Below, piece by piece: positions 10,391 to 22,091 of a stretch of 64,000 nucleotides of DNA. Origin of the DNA: Posidonia oceanica (taxonomy: Eukaryota > Streptophyta > Magnoliopsida > Alismatales > Posidoniaceae); assembly GCA_037176725.1 (NCBI GenBank), contig JAZBRS010000044.1:9858001-9922000 (forward strand), in the 5' to 3' direction. The position numbers and the translations under genes were made by a program. The number at the start of each line of letters is the position of its first letter. The stretch's first letter is position 1. The notes under the pieces were generated by a model. That model was not told where the DNA came from and did not search any database. It saw only the letters and a program-made list of their open reading frames with translations.

Positions 10391-12295
10391 AAACAGACGT
10401 GACTTCGAAAAGGCACGTAAAGGCGCTCGTCCTCAAATTAAGGAAGCGAGCAAACAAACAGACGTGACATCGAAAAGGCACGCAAAGGCGCTCGTCCTCA
10501 AATTAAGGAAGCAAGCAAACAAACAGACGTGACTTCGAAAAGGCACGCAAAGGCGCTCGTCCTCAAATTAAGAAAACGAGCAAACATGACCACGAAGGGA
10601 GATGTAAGGGCTTGTCCTCAAATTAAGGAAGCAAGCAAGTAAACAGACGTGACTTCGAAAAGGCACGCAAAGGTGCTTGTTCTCAAATTAAGGAAGCGAG
10701 CAAACATGACCATGAAGGGGCATGTAAGGGCTTGTCCTCAAATTAAGGAAGCAAGCAAACAAATAGACGTGACTTCGAAAAGGCACGCAAAGGTGCTCGT
10801 CCTCAAATTAAGGAAGCGAGCAAACATGACCACGAAGAGGCATGTAAGGGCTTGTCCTCAAATTAAGGAAGCAAGCAAACAAACAGATGTGACTTCGAAA
10901 AGGCACGCAAAGGCGCTCGTCCTCTAATTAAGCAAGCGAGCAAACATGACCACGAAGGGGCATGTACGGGCTTGTCCTCAAATTAAGGAAGCGAGCAAAC
11001 AAACAGACGTGACTTCAAAAGGCACACAAAGGTGCTCATCCTCAAATTAAGGAAGCGAGCAAACATGACCACGAAGGGGCATGTAAGGGCTTGTCCTCAA
11101 ATTAAGGAAGCAAGCAAACAAACCGACGTGACATAAAAAAGGCACGCAAAGGCGCTCGTCCTCAAATTAAGGAAGCGAGCAAACATGACCATGAAGGGGC
11201 ATGTAAGGGCTTGTGCTCAAATTAAGGAAGCAAGCAAACAAACAGACGTGACTTCGGAAAGGCACGCAAAGGCGCTCGTCCTCAAATTAAGGAAGCGAGC
11301 AAACATGACCATGAAGGGGCTTGTAGGGGCTTGTCCTCAAATTAAGGAAGCAAGCAAACAAACAGATGTAACTTCGAAAAGGCACGCAAAGGCACTCGTT
11401 CTCAAATTACGGAAACGAGCAGACATGACCACGTAGGGATATGTACGGGCTTGTCCTCAAATTAAGGAAGCAAGCAAACAAACAGACGTGACTTCGAAAA
11501 GGCACGCAAAGGCGCTCGTCCTCAAATTAAGGAAGCGAGCAAACATGACCATGAAGGGGCGTGTAAGGGCTTGTCGTCAAATTAAGGAAGTAAGTAAACA
11601 AACAGACGTGACTTCGAAAAGGCACGCAAAGGCGCTCGTCCTCTAATTAAGGAAGCGAGCAAACATGACTAGGAAGGGGTATGTAAGGGCTTGTCCTCAA
11701 ATTAAGGAAGTGAGCAAACAAACAGGCGTGACTTCAAAAGGCACGCAAAGGCGCTCGTCCTCATATTAAGGAAGCGAGCAAACATGACCACGAAAAGGCA
11801 TGTAAGGGCTTGTCCTCAAATTGAGGAGCAAGCAAACAAACAGACGTGACTTCGAAAAGGCACGCAAAGGCGCTTGTCCTCAAATTAAGAAAGCGAGCAA
11901 ACATGACCACGAAGGGGCATGTAAGGGCTTGTCCTCAAATTAAGGAAGCAAGCAAACAAACAGACGTGACTTCGAAAAGGCACGCAAAGGCGCTCGTCCT
12001 CAAATTAAGGAAGCGAGCAAACATGACCACGAAAGGGTATGTAAGGGCTTGGCCTCAAATTAAGGATGCACGCAAACAAACAGACGTGACTTCGAAAAGG
12101 CACGCAAAGGCGCTCGTCCTCAAATTAAGGACGCGAGTAAACATGACCACGAAGGGGCTTGTAAGGGCTTGTCCTCAAATTAAGGAAGCATGTAGACAAA
12201 CAGACGTGACTTCGAAAAGGCATGCAAAGGCGCTCGACCTCAAATTAAGGAAGCGAGCAAACATGACCACGAAGGGGCATGTAAGGGGAGGGTAA
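10390..12295 (-). repeat. 120-bp dimeric tandem array of element B
   Basis: About sixteen 120-bp units, each of two half-units sharing the core TCCTCAAATTAAGGA. In one half the core is flanked by GCTTG and CAAGC, in the other by GCTCG and CGAGC, so both form the same stem-loop with different but matching arms. The rest of the unit reads ACAGACGTGACTTCGAAAAG in one half and ACATGACCACGAAGGGGCAT in the other. Confidence 0.9.
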
Positions 12296-12319
12296 TACCA
12301 TAAGGCAGCAAAAAAGATG

Positions 12320-12347
12320 CCCCTGGTATCAAGGATGATACCAGGGG
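12320..12347 (-). other. Conserved CCCCTGGTATCA stem-loop (B)
   Basis: Arms CCCCTGGTATCA (12320-12331) and TGATACCAGGGG (12336-12347) form a 12-bp perfect stem with a 4-base loop. The same stem occurs in A at 31876-31902 and E at 52499-52525. A shorter version is present in B at about 9711-9742. Confidence 0.75.
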
Positions 12348-12734
12348 ACAGCCGAAGCACTGTTGGCATCAAAACAAAGACATAGACAAAACTAACGCGC
12401 TTGTCGGGCGAGTAGATAGGGTTACCAGCCCGGTTGCTTGGAAGATGAATGTGAGTAGTCACCGTGCAATGTGCAATGCCGGTGGGGGAATGCAATGGGT
12501 AGATGCAAAGGAAAATGTAGGGGCCCATCGTGGTGGGTGTGCAATGGTCTCAGCGTGGGCATGCTTCGTGCCGTCATGAGGTGACAAACGAGGGACATGC
12601 CGGTCATCATGGACCTCGCAACGCGGTGGGGGGCCAAAACTTTTAAAAGCACGGAGCCTCTGAGCGAGGTCAGGCAAAAAGTGCTCGTCCTTGACTCCGA
12701 TTTTCTAAAATAGGAAGAAGGGAAGGTAGATTAT

Positions 12735-12739
12735 CATGC
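12735..12739. other. Target-site duplication of element A, left copy
   Basis: CATGC stands directly before the TG of the 5' LTR and again directly after the CA of the 3' LTR (40279-40283). The reconstructed empty site lies in the B element. Confidence 0.92.
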
Positions 12740-15700
12740 TGTTGACACCCCATTTTGACAAGCTTGAATCAATTGGAATCTCCCGGTGACTTCTGGATCC
12801 AAACCTAGGTCAAAACTACACATTCCTTTTCACCCTACCCTTCAAAACAAGCCTAAACTTGACCTAAGATTACACACCTTTTCCTAGCCCAAAACCTATC
12901 CAAAAACCATAAGAAAACTCACCATCTCCAACTTGGCAAACCTACCCAAACACTTAGAAATTTTCAACCCAAAACCACTCCCAAAAATCCTAGAAAACCT
13001 AGGTAAAACTACCCTTTTTCTACACCTCAAAACCCTTCCAAAACTAAACCAAAACACTAGGTCCAACACTAGGGACCCTAGGCCACACACTCACCAAATT
13101 TCACCCCCTTCCAAAACTTATAACCCCTCCATTTACCCAAATTATCCTTTTCTCTCTCTTAGATTATTCTTTTCTCTCTCCTCTCTCCTGATTATCCTCC
13201 CTCTTTTCACCCGCTTCTCTCCCTTCTTCTTGCCTGGCTGTGGGCCCTATTGTGCATCTATCTCTTCTCAATCTTATTTTTATTTTTATCTTATTTTTAG
13301 CATTTTCTTTGACTTTCAAAAAATTATTTTCTTTCAAGTCCTCTTTTTCCTCCTTACTCCTCCCTTTCTCTCTTTTCTCCTTCCTTTTTCTTTTCTTTTC
13401 TTCTCTTCAACTAAATCCCTAAAAAATCCTTAAAAACCTCAAAAACCCTAAAACAAAAGGAAAGCAAACTAAAACCATAAAAGAAATAATTAAAAACTTA
13501 AACAAACCATTAAAAACCAAAAACCTAACTAAATCTAGCTAAAATGGAAAACTAAGAATGCAACTTAAAAATGCAAAACAAACAAAAGGAAAATGCTGTA
13601 AAATCAAGAAAAAAACCAAAGTACAATCAAAACAAGTAAAGGTGAAGACCCTACTAAAAACAATCAAGAAAACAAATCCTAAAAGAAAGAAAACACCTAA
13701 AAAATGCTAAGGCTAGTAATTAAGGGAAAAACCTAACTTAACATTCCTCAAAAGGAAAAAACTGAAAGCTTAATTAAAAAATAAAAACAAACAATCAAAA
13801 TTTAAGAACACCTAATTAAAAACTTAGCAAGAAGACTTAACCTAAAAAAATATTAAAAGAAATTGACAAACAAAATCAAATCTAAAAGGAAACTTAAACA
13901 AAACCCTAAAAAGATTAAAATCAAAAATCTAAAACTCACTCTAATCAATCTAAAAACAAACTTTAAAAAATCCTAATTGACATTCCAAGTACTTAACAAG
14001 AAAAACATAATTAAAAAACAACTTAAAAAATTAACAAACATTTAAAAAAAATCAAAAACAAATTAAGACAAAGAAACCCTAAAAACCCTAAACAAAACTA
14101 AATCTCATTAAACCTAATTAACTAATCGAAAACAATCATTAAAAAACTTAATCAAAGTCCTAACTTAAAACACAATCATTCTAAAAACCTTTTCTATTTT
14201 TATTTTGCTTTTATCTATTTTATTTTTTCTTCTTTCCTTTCCTCTTTCCCTTCCTTCCTTTCTTCCTTTCTTTCTATTTTTCTTTCTTTTCTTTCCCTGG
14301 GTCTAGTCCGGCCCGCTCCTCTCCTTTCTTTCCTTCTTTCTTTTCTTTTCTCTCTTTTCTTTTTTCTCCGCAAGGCCCGGCCCGCTCACACGTCCTCCTC
14401 CTTCCCTCCTCCTCCTTCTTCTTCTTCTTCCACAGTTTCTCCCATGCCAACCATCTCCCTCCACCTCTTCAAATTTGATTTCAATCCTTCCCTCCCGTTC
14501 ACCATCAACATCCAGCTCACTCCCCCTCTCTCAGCTCTCAGCAGGATTTTCGGGGGGCATTGATTGCCGTCACCTCCGGTCGTCCTTCACTGCTGCAGCC
14601 GCTGCTCCCGCCGGTGGAATTTGAGTTCCACTGCGCGCTCCACTCACTCGTGCCCCCTGATAAAGCCTCCAGCCTCTTCCTCCTTCAACGCTTTTGGATC
14701 GTCCAAGAGAGAGCGAGAGAAACCAGAGCTCAGAGCACCCAAAACTCCCTCCCTATTCCACTGAAATTCAGCATCCTTCTTCTTCTTTTTTTTCATCCAT
14801 ACCAGAGCGCCTAACTCCCAGTAGAATCACCTCAATTTTCTCCCCAAATCCACCCAGACAACCACCATTACAGTCCTCCATTCAGCACCCAAATCCACCC
14901 TGCATCCACCTCCCAATTCACCCATTTCCCCAATAGAACCCATCACCCCCATCCTTCCAGAATTCCCTCCTCTTCCGTTCACAGAATCCCTCCAAACTTC
15001 ACCTAGAGACTCACCAGCATACCACCTTCCAGACCCCCCAAACCATTAGCCTTCCCTCTCCCCACAGGCCAAGGTCTCCACTCCAAACACCTGCAGCCAA
15101 CTTCACCAGAAATCAACTCGACGACCAAACTTCCTCTCCAGTCCACCACCGGCCCTTCCTAGCATCTAGAAACGCTCACGAACCCTCCAGCAAGTCGCCG
15201 GTGCCCTCCATTTGATCCCGAGAGCAGAGGACAGCCACCTCTACCTGCTGTTGTCCGCAGAGCACCCACTGAAGCAAACTTCCACTCCACACTGCGAAGC
15301 TTCGTTCCAGAGATCCAGGAAGCTCCGAAGTGCACCATTGATTCGATCTCGATGCTCCCGAGCCACCGACTGCCCCCGCAATGCCCGGACGAACCCCGCC
15401 GGCGACCATTGAATCAGCCGACGTTGGGAGGGCATTTCGGCCAGCGAAAGAGGTACCCCCTTCTCCCTTAGCTTAGTTTCCTTCTCGGTGTGCTTTTCCG
15501 CCAATTAGTTTTAGGTTTTACGCCCTCCTGCTCCGAGTTGTCGCCGCCGCTCCGTCGTCTTCTTTGCCGAGCCCCAGCATCAGACTCACCGCTCCAGCCA
15601 GTAGAACGCTGCTTCGATCGTCGTTCGAGGTCTGCGCAAGTCCCGGGAGCACAGCTATGCTTTCAGAATGCCCTCTCGTCGTGCCGATCGTCCGGACGGT

Positions 15701-17088
15701 CTTCCTCTGGACTGCACTGTTCCGTCGTCTTCTCCGGCCATCACCAGGCTCTGTCACGGCTCCCCGACGCCGCTCCGAACTCCGTCAAGCTCCAGTGAAG
15801 CTCCCCAGCAGATCGGCACGCCCCCAGCACCCCTCCTTTGCTCGCGACAGCCACTGGTAGCACTGTGCTATAGTGGTCGCCGTTTACTGTGCATTTATTT
15901 TTCTGTTACTAAGCTATTTTGTTATTAAATTGCATTTTCGGTCCCTACTTTTACTTTATTGCATTCTGGTCCTACCTCTGTTTAAAACTCATTTAATTCT
16001 GCATTTAAATCATATGAAATTGCATGAAAAATGTAAAAAACTGCCTAATTACATGTTAGTCCCTTTGCAGTGTTTTCCTTTAGTGTTTATTTTAGTTTTG
16101 GCCCTCTAGTTTTCCATTATTGCATGTTAGTCCTTCAATCAATAATCTGATTTAATGCTTGTATTTTACCTTAGTAAATTGCATTTTCAAACCCTACTGT
16201 TTTCCCCATTTGCACTTTAGTCCTCTGTTCTGTTAACTTATGCATTTATTTTTCAAATTTTCTTACTACATTGCATCATTTACCCCATACTTTCTGATTT
16301 TTGCATATAGGTCCTTCACTAATGCACAGCATACATTTAAATGCATATTTTACTTATAAAATTGCATTTTAGACCCTACATGTTTTAAAAATTACACATA
16401 GGTCCTCTGCATGCTTATAAAAGTCATTTAAATGCATATTTTGCCTATAAAATTGCATTTTAGACCCTGCATATTTGAAAATTGCATATAAGTCCTCTGT
16501 TTGCATTCCCAGACCATTAAGACCATTGTTTTGCTTACAAAATTGCATTTTAGACCCTGTATATTTCAAAATTGCATGTCAATCTCCCATATGATTTCAA
16601 AACTTGCCCTAATGCATGTTTACCTTGTAAAATTGCATTTTGAACCCTACATTTTGTAAAATTGCACTCAGACCCTCCAGTTTTCAAGAACTTTGCATAT
16701 ATGCCTCTAATTTTTCAAAATCTTTGCATTTAGACCCCTACTTTTTCAAAAGATGCATATAAGTTCCCAAGTTTTCTGAAAAATCATCCCTAGGTCTTTT
16801 CTTACATTCTGCATGCATTGCACTCATGCATTCTTGCATTTGGCATTCCTGCACACACTTAAGCATTCTAAGCTGCCATTTACATGGGAGGACCTGTTGT
16901 ACACACCCCTAGGACCTCCTGTATACCTAGATCCATTCTTCTCCCTTGTTCTGGCCCCTCTGCCTTGAAGTTGGGATATCTTCAGATCTAGCCGTTGGAT
17001 CTTTTCAACCAAGCTACCTGGATGACCCCGGCGGAGTGCTCTTCAGCATGGACCAAGCGGTTTTCAGATCAGTCTTCAGATTTCCAAG

Positions 17089-17414
17089 GTAAGTCCTCCT
17101 GCGCCCTTGCACAGCATTCATTTGCACACCATTTGCATTGCAAGCATTGTTTTTGCTTTTTGATTTCTCGAGCATGTAGAGTAGGACTCCCTCTTCTTAT
17201 CTATCAACACTGCTTCCTCTTTTTGCATACTCTCAGTGCTTTGTGTTGCGTTTCCCCTAGATTCACCACTAATTGTGACTTTTTTCCCCCTTTTCCACGA
17301 TCCGATCGCATCGCGAGCTCTTGGCAGCGTGCGAGACACATCGTGGGACATTTTGGTGGGAAACAGTCACGAAGCAGTGGTAATCCCTCCACTTGCTCCT
17401 CTTCCCCATTGTAG
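17089..17414 (+). other. Candidate leader intron in the A 5' LTR
   Basis: Donor CCAAG|GTAAGT, acceptor TTCCCCATTGTAG|GTC, length 326 bp. It is conserved in position and length with 1783-2109 and 38788-39112. If transcription starts upstream of 17089, the intron lies in the 5' leader of the genomic RNA. Confidence 0.5.
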
Positions 17415-17544
17415 GTCTTCACACCTACTTTGCGCGGTCTTTAAACAGCGCTCGTTCTCACACTTGCGCTGTTTACTTCCCCTTTGCTTCTCCTGCCCTT
17501 CCTCTCTGCATCTGTATCTGCATGGCTTTATCGATGTTTTATCT

Positions 17545-17835
17545 CGCTTGTTTTGGCACCGTTTTGCATGCCCGCTCTGTCTTTGGCACCACTTTGCGTG
17601 TTGGCTTTGCTTTTGGCACCGTTTTGCATGCCTGCTTTGTTTTTGGCACCGTTTCGCGTGCCGCTTTGTTTTCTTGCACCGTTTTGCATGCTGGCTTGTC
17701 TTCTTGCACCGTTTTGCGTACCGTTTTGTTTTCTCGCACCGTTTTGCATGCCGCTCTGTCTTTTACGTCGTTTTGCTTGCCGCTCTCGTTTCTCGCATTG
17801 TTTCATGTATTTTACGTCGTTTTCTCTTGCACGTC
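17545..17835. repeat. GCACCGTTTTGC minisatellite in the A 5' LTR
   Basis: About seven units of GGCACCGTTTTGCATGCC plus a T-rich stretch. The matching array in the 3' LTR is at 39245-39585. Confidence 0.8.
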
Positions 17836-18519
17836 GCCTGCATTGCTTGGTTTTACCGCCGTTTTGCTTTTCCATCTGCATTTGCATATAGGGCAGTGAT
17901 GCTTACTGCTTGGAGTTCTCACGAGCCAGGTTCCGACCGGTTCGGAACACAGACAGCGTTGCTGAGCACTTAGACTGCACGTCTACTTTCCTGCATTGCA
18001 TCCCACCACTTAGAGCACACCTATGAGCATTCATTCAAGCATTCATTGGCATTTAGGCATTCAAACCTGCATTTCCCTGTGTATGCGAGCGTAAGCCTAG
18101 AAAGACCGATTCTCGGGCGTGTCGAGGGTGCCTAACACCTTCCCCGCACGTAACAGGAGTCCTTGCCCAGTCTTTTGGCCCGCAATGACCATATTGCCCT
18201 TATCCTAGGCATGAGTCATCTCATTTGCATTCATTTGCATTTGTTTTCTTTTGCATTGCTTTGCACTGCATCTTTTGCTTGGTTTTGTGTGTTAACTCAC
18301 GCATTTCCCCCGGTTTTCCTTGTCTCCCAATAATAGACACGGTGGCAACTCTGAATTGTCTTATCTTCTTCTTTTCTTATCTTTTCTCCTCTGTTTTAAG
18401 TGTTTTCGAGTTGAGCCCTCCTCCTCAGACTTAGCCGCTTATAGTGAGCCTAATTCCGATCGGTGCACGTGAGCTTCTAGCAGTGTGCATGGATGATCTG
18501 AACACCAGGATTAGTACAG

Positions 18520-18537
18520 TGGCGATTCCACTAGGGA
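18520..18537 (+). promoter_or_regulatory. Primer-binding site of element A
   Basis: TGGCGATTCCACTAGGGA starts two bases after the 5' LTR. It differs by three transitions from the B site TGGCGACTCCGCTGGGGA. Ogre/Tat elements are generally reported to use a tRNA-Arg primer; I could not check the tRNA match here. Confidence 0.75.
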
Positions 18538-18660
18538 AGCTAGACTCCGGCTTTCGCCTTGGCTTTCGTTCGCTCGCATTTCGCATCTTTTGTTTGCCTT
18601 TGTGTTTTGTCTGCCTTGGTTGCTTGCTCGCCTGTCTGCGTTGCCCAGCGAAGTCGACAG

Positions 18661-18678
18661 TGGCAACTCCGCTGGGGA
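18661..18678 (+). repeat. Second, duplicated primer-binding-site sequence
   Basis: TGGCAACTCCGCTGGGGA lies 141 bp downstream of the first site and is followed by the same AGCTAGACTCCGGCTTTCG. It is part of a tandem duplication of about 141 bp starting at the LTR boundary. This inner copy is closer to the B-element site (one mismatch) than the junctional copy is. Confidence 0.75.
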
Positions 18679-19991
18679 AGCTAGACTCCGGCTTTCGTTT
18701 TTGGCTTTTCGCTCACCGCTTTTGCAGTTCTGCTTGCCTTGTTTGCCTCTTTGCCTGTTTTGGTCACTCTTCTGTGCAAACTCCTGGCAAGTCGCCTTAC
18801 GGTTACTTTGCTTAGGTTTTGCACCCCCTCGGCTACTTTTGTCTTGGTTTTTGCTCTATCTTGCTCTGCTTTGTCCAATTTGCTTGTTTACTTACTTATT
18901 TCCTTGCTTCTGCTCTTATTTGCTTTACAGCTTACCTATCTTTACCTGTCCTTATCTCTATTTGCTCATTTACTGCTTTATTTCCTGCAATGCATGTCTA
19001 CATACTTGTTTGGCGACAACGCATGCTTTTTGAATGATAAATGCTTCTTTCACACATTTGCTATGTCACTACACACGTACATGCCCTGTATATATGCCTT
19101 TTGACATGATGAATGCTTTTCCTTTCACTATCATGCTCACGAACACTCGCACATGCCATGCACTTGCCTTTTGCTATGTTGTATGCCGTTTGCTTGCCAT
19201 ATTTGACTGATTTTCTTCCCTTTCGCACATGCCATGCCTAGGATAGTAGAGATTGTTTGCTCTCCTTGTGGTTAACTAAAAATGGCAAGTAAAAAGAGCT
19301 TCTAGGAGCAACTAGAGACTTCAAACAATCCTACACCCCCTTGGTCTAATAAAATGCGCAAGATAAAAAACTTTAAGCATTTGCATAAGCATCATTTGGG
19401 ACATGCATTCTTCTCATCTGAGTCCACCTACTAGTTTGCGAAGGATGGTCCTGACCTCTTGTTCCACCGCTTTTGGCGTGGGTCAAGTCAGTCGGTCTGT
19501 CCCCCCTTGTCTAGGGGTCGTGTCGGTGTAGTGGAGTGTACTGCCCATGCTTTGGCGGGGTCAGGGCCACCAACGCATCACCCTGATTATTTCCTCAGCT
19601 TTGGCTAGGAGTTTAACAGGGAGCCTACTTATTCTGACCTGAGTCAGTGACCCGTACATTTGTACCCGAAGTAGACCACCTACTAGGATACACTAGATAG
19701 GTGAGGGGGGCATACTAGAAAGCATACATATCATTCATGCCATCTAACTTAACTCATTTGCATCTGTCTTTTAGTTTCTAATCCCTGTTTGTCTCTGTTT
19801 TTGTCAGCAGTGATCGGTAAGTGAGTTCCCCTTGCTGGAGCTTGAGTACTGTCCCTTTCTAACATCCTTGTTGCGACCTTGTTCGTGACCATTCCCTTTC
19901 TGAGCTATCCACCTTTGCGACGATAGCTCCTATTAGGAATCGCCGTTTGCATACCCGTCGCAGCCCTATTCTCACGCACTCTAGGTCAGCA

Positions 19992-22091
19992 ATGGCCCAG
20001 TACATCAGTGAGCCTCTCTTTACTCCTGTCATGGAGGGTGTTTCCACTCCGGCCCCTCCGGTTGCTCCTTCTACCCCTTTTGTTCCCCCTCTGACGCCAG
20101 GGTTTCCTCCCCTAATGCCTCTAGGATCTCAGTATGTCCCGAGACACTGGCAAGCATCTCTTCCTCCGGATCCGGTTGCCGAGTCTATCTTGATGACCGT
20201 TACTCGCGTTTCAGAGATGCCATTGTCCCCTCCTTCCCAGGGATACGTCGCCTTTGACATCCCTCCTACTGCTGCTGCGACTTTTGCTATAGCGCCTACT
20301 CCTCCCGGACAGTCTATGTCCGTGCCATTTGCTTCTCAATCCTCGCCGGCACTGCACTTCAGTGTCCCTGCTGATGGAATGCCTGAGGCTCAGTACCAGC
20401 ACCTGATGGAGCTTGCCCAGAGACTACAGGGCATGGCTCTATCAGTTCGTCCCTCCTGTGCTCCTGTTGTTACTGAGGTTCCTTTGAGGCCAGTTCCTGC
20501 ATTTCATGCATCTACCTCCACACCTCCGCCTCGACCGTCGTCTCAACTGCTCACGGTTTCGACGATGGGGGCCCATTTACCGCCTCCTTCTGCACAACAC
20601 TTAGCACACCATGCTCCTCTTCCCCCTGGTGGTCAGTCCTTTGGGTTGGCTGGAGCCCAGTACTCCACTGGCTCGCTGTCTGGCACCCCGCCTGTACAGC
20701 AATTGGTGCTCCAGCATCCTACCCCTCCCACAGCACAGCATGTCCTCTACCCTCCTCCCTTGCATCAGGCCCAGAACCCTGCATTCATCCCTGCATACAC
20801 AGTTCTCCAACACGGATATGCCGGCCATCCCGTTGCTCCACCAGGCGATGCTATGGTAGATCCGGAGGAGCACTTAGGTGCGACCCATTCGGCGTATGTG
20901 CTCACTACCCCTGCCGATCCCTCTCCTATGGCAGCAAATCCAGACCCCATCAACAACCAGATGGACGTCTTGGAGAAGCCACTATGACTAGTGCAGGGTA
21001 CTAAGCACCAGACCTACCAATTTCGGGACCTCTGCTGCTTTCTAGAGACGGTACTCCCTCCGAAGTTCAAAATCCCGGACTTCGAGAAATACAATGGTAG
21101 GGGCTACCCCGTAGCACACCTGAAGGCGTATTGCGGTGATCTCGCTCAGCTTTTGGCTGACGAGAGGTTGCTGATCCGCCTGTTCCAGAAGAGCTTGACC
21201 GGGCCGGCACTCAAGTGGTTCACATCACTTGATATGTCAGCCATCAAGACTTGGAACGACCTCAATTAGGCGTTCCTAGAATAGTACTCCTTCAACCTCG
21301 ATCTAGTCCCAAAGCGAGCGGACTTGATCGCAATTAAGCAGAATTCCAGCGAGCCATTCGGGGAGTACGTCGGCCGCTAGCGTGCCCTTGCTTCACAGGT
21401 CCGAGATAGACCCTCTGACGAGGAGTCTATTGAGATCGTTATCAAAGGGGCACAGCCATCTCCTGGTGCTCTGCTTAGCATCCAACCAGTCACTACTTTT
21501 GTAGCACTTATCCGAGTTGGAGCGCACGTGGAGAGTTCTTTGCGGAATGGCAACTTCCCGGCTCTCTCTGCGTTCGCTAAGCAGGCCGCGATCAGCAGTA
21601 ACAGTGCCAACAGCAGTGCCTCCAACAACAACAGCGGCAGCAGCAACAACCGTCCAAAGAAGAAAGACTCGTCGAAAACCGCTGTTGCATTCGTTGACTC
21701 TCCTGCTGTGCCTGTTCACTTGCCATCCCGGCCTGCCCTAGCTTAGATGGTGCATGCTCTTGCACCTAGGAATCCACCCACACCACAGATCACAACCACC
21801 GCTAGACCGATCTACCCCGCCGCACCGGTTCAGGAAGGCTCATACCAGAGGCAAAGAAGGCCACCCACTGAGAAGCGGAAATTCGCCCCACTGGTGGAAC
21901 CGCTCACGGTCATCTTGTCGAAGGTTGCATCGCTCCTGAAGTTCCCGGAGGTTCGCCCGCCCCCAAATCCTTTGCCGCATTAGTTCAAGGCGAATCTCTT
22001 CTGCAATTTCCATCGAAGCGTCGGGCATTCGACGGACAATTGCTACTCCCTGCGGAACGCTATTCAGGATCTAATCGAATCGGGAACGATT
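19992..22091 (+). pseudogene. gag: Gag of element A, broken by stops
   Basis: The structural protein that packages element RNA into particles. The ATG at 19992 opens a frame starting MAQYISEPLF, as in B (MAQ at 44026). The first 330 codons are Pro/Ser/Gln-rich. The gag core follows at about 21060-21420 (FEKYNG, LIRLFQKSLTGPALKW). A zinc-knuckle-like C-x2-H-x4-H-x4-C lies at 22002-22043. The frame is kept throughout but has stops at 20985, 21267, 21282, 21378, 21744 and 21981. Where the B gag gives the intact residue, each is explained by a C-to-T or G-to-A change in a Gln, Trp or Arg codon. This copy cannot make full-length Gag. Confidence 0.88.

Larger units (their letters stand above)
8550..12734 (-). 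other. Element B 3' untranslated region
   Basis: This is non-coding sequence between the lost pol region and the 3' LTR. It holds an ATGCAATG-type microsatellite (9168-9447), a 57-bp array, a 120-bp array and two copies of the CCCCTGGTAT stem-loop (9711-9742 and 12320-12347). Between these, at 9480-9830 and 12350-12440, are recurring phrases such as CAGTTAGGGxTGxCAGCCC. They match the region downstream of the DUF7745-like ORF in A and E. Nothing supports a gene. Confidence 0.7.
12740..18518 (+). repeat. Element A 5' LTR (5779 bp)
   Basis: It starts TGTTGACACCCCATTTTGAC and ends GATTAGTACA. Internal layout: an A-rich block with many AAACCCTA-like phrases (12840-14170), CT-rich tracts (13130-13430 and 14190-14420), a GC-rich CpG-containing block (14380-15860), a T-rich region of TTGCATTTTAGACCC phrases (15900-16800), a candidate intron (17089-17414), a minisatellite (17545-17835) and the conserved tail. 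Short reading frames in the GC-rich block are disrupted between the two LTRs, so I do not call genes. Confidence 0.92.
18519..19991 (+). other. Element A leader
   Basis: T-rich leader between the LTR and the first gag ATG, with no recognisable gene. From 19863 to the ATG the gag frame is open. The residues it would encode resemble the equivalent stretch upstream of the B gag ATG (both contain PILTxSxSAMAQ). Translation may therefore begin before the ATG, or an upstream exon may join here; both are inference. Confidence 0.6.

Noticed and set aside
9772..12295. Reading frames, and CRISPR-like regular repeats, in the B arrays
   Set aside because: The 57-bp and 120-bp periods are multiples of three, so repeats stay open by themselves; the pieces between repeats are themselves repeated, and the genome is a plant.
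14560..15860. Host exon captured in the GC-rich part of the A LTR
   Set aside because: Short overlapping frames, broken differently in 36251-37503, no recognised motif; better seen as LTR leader or promoter sequence.
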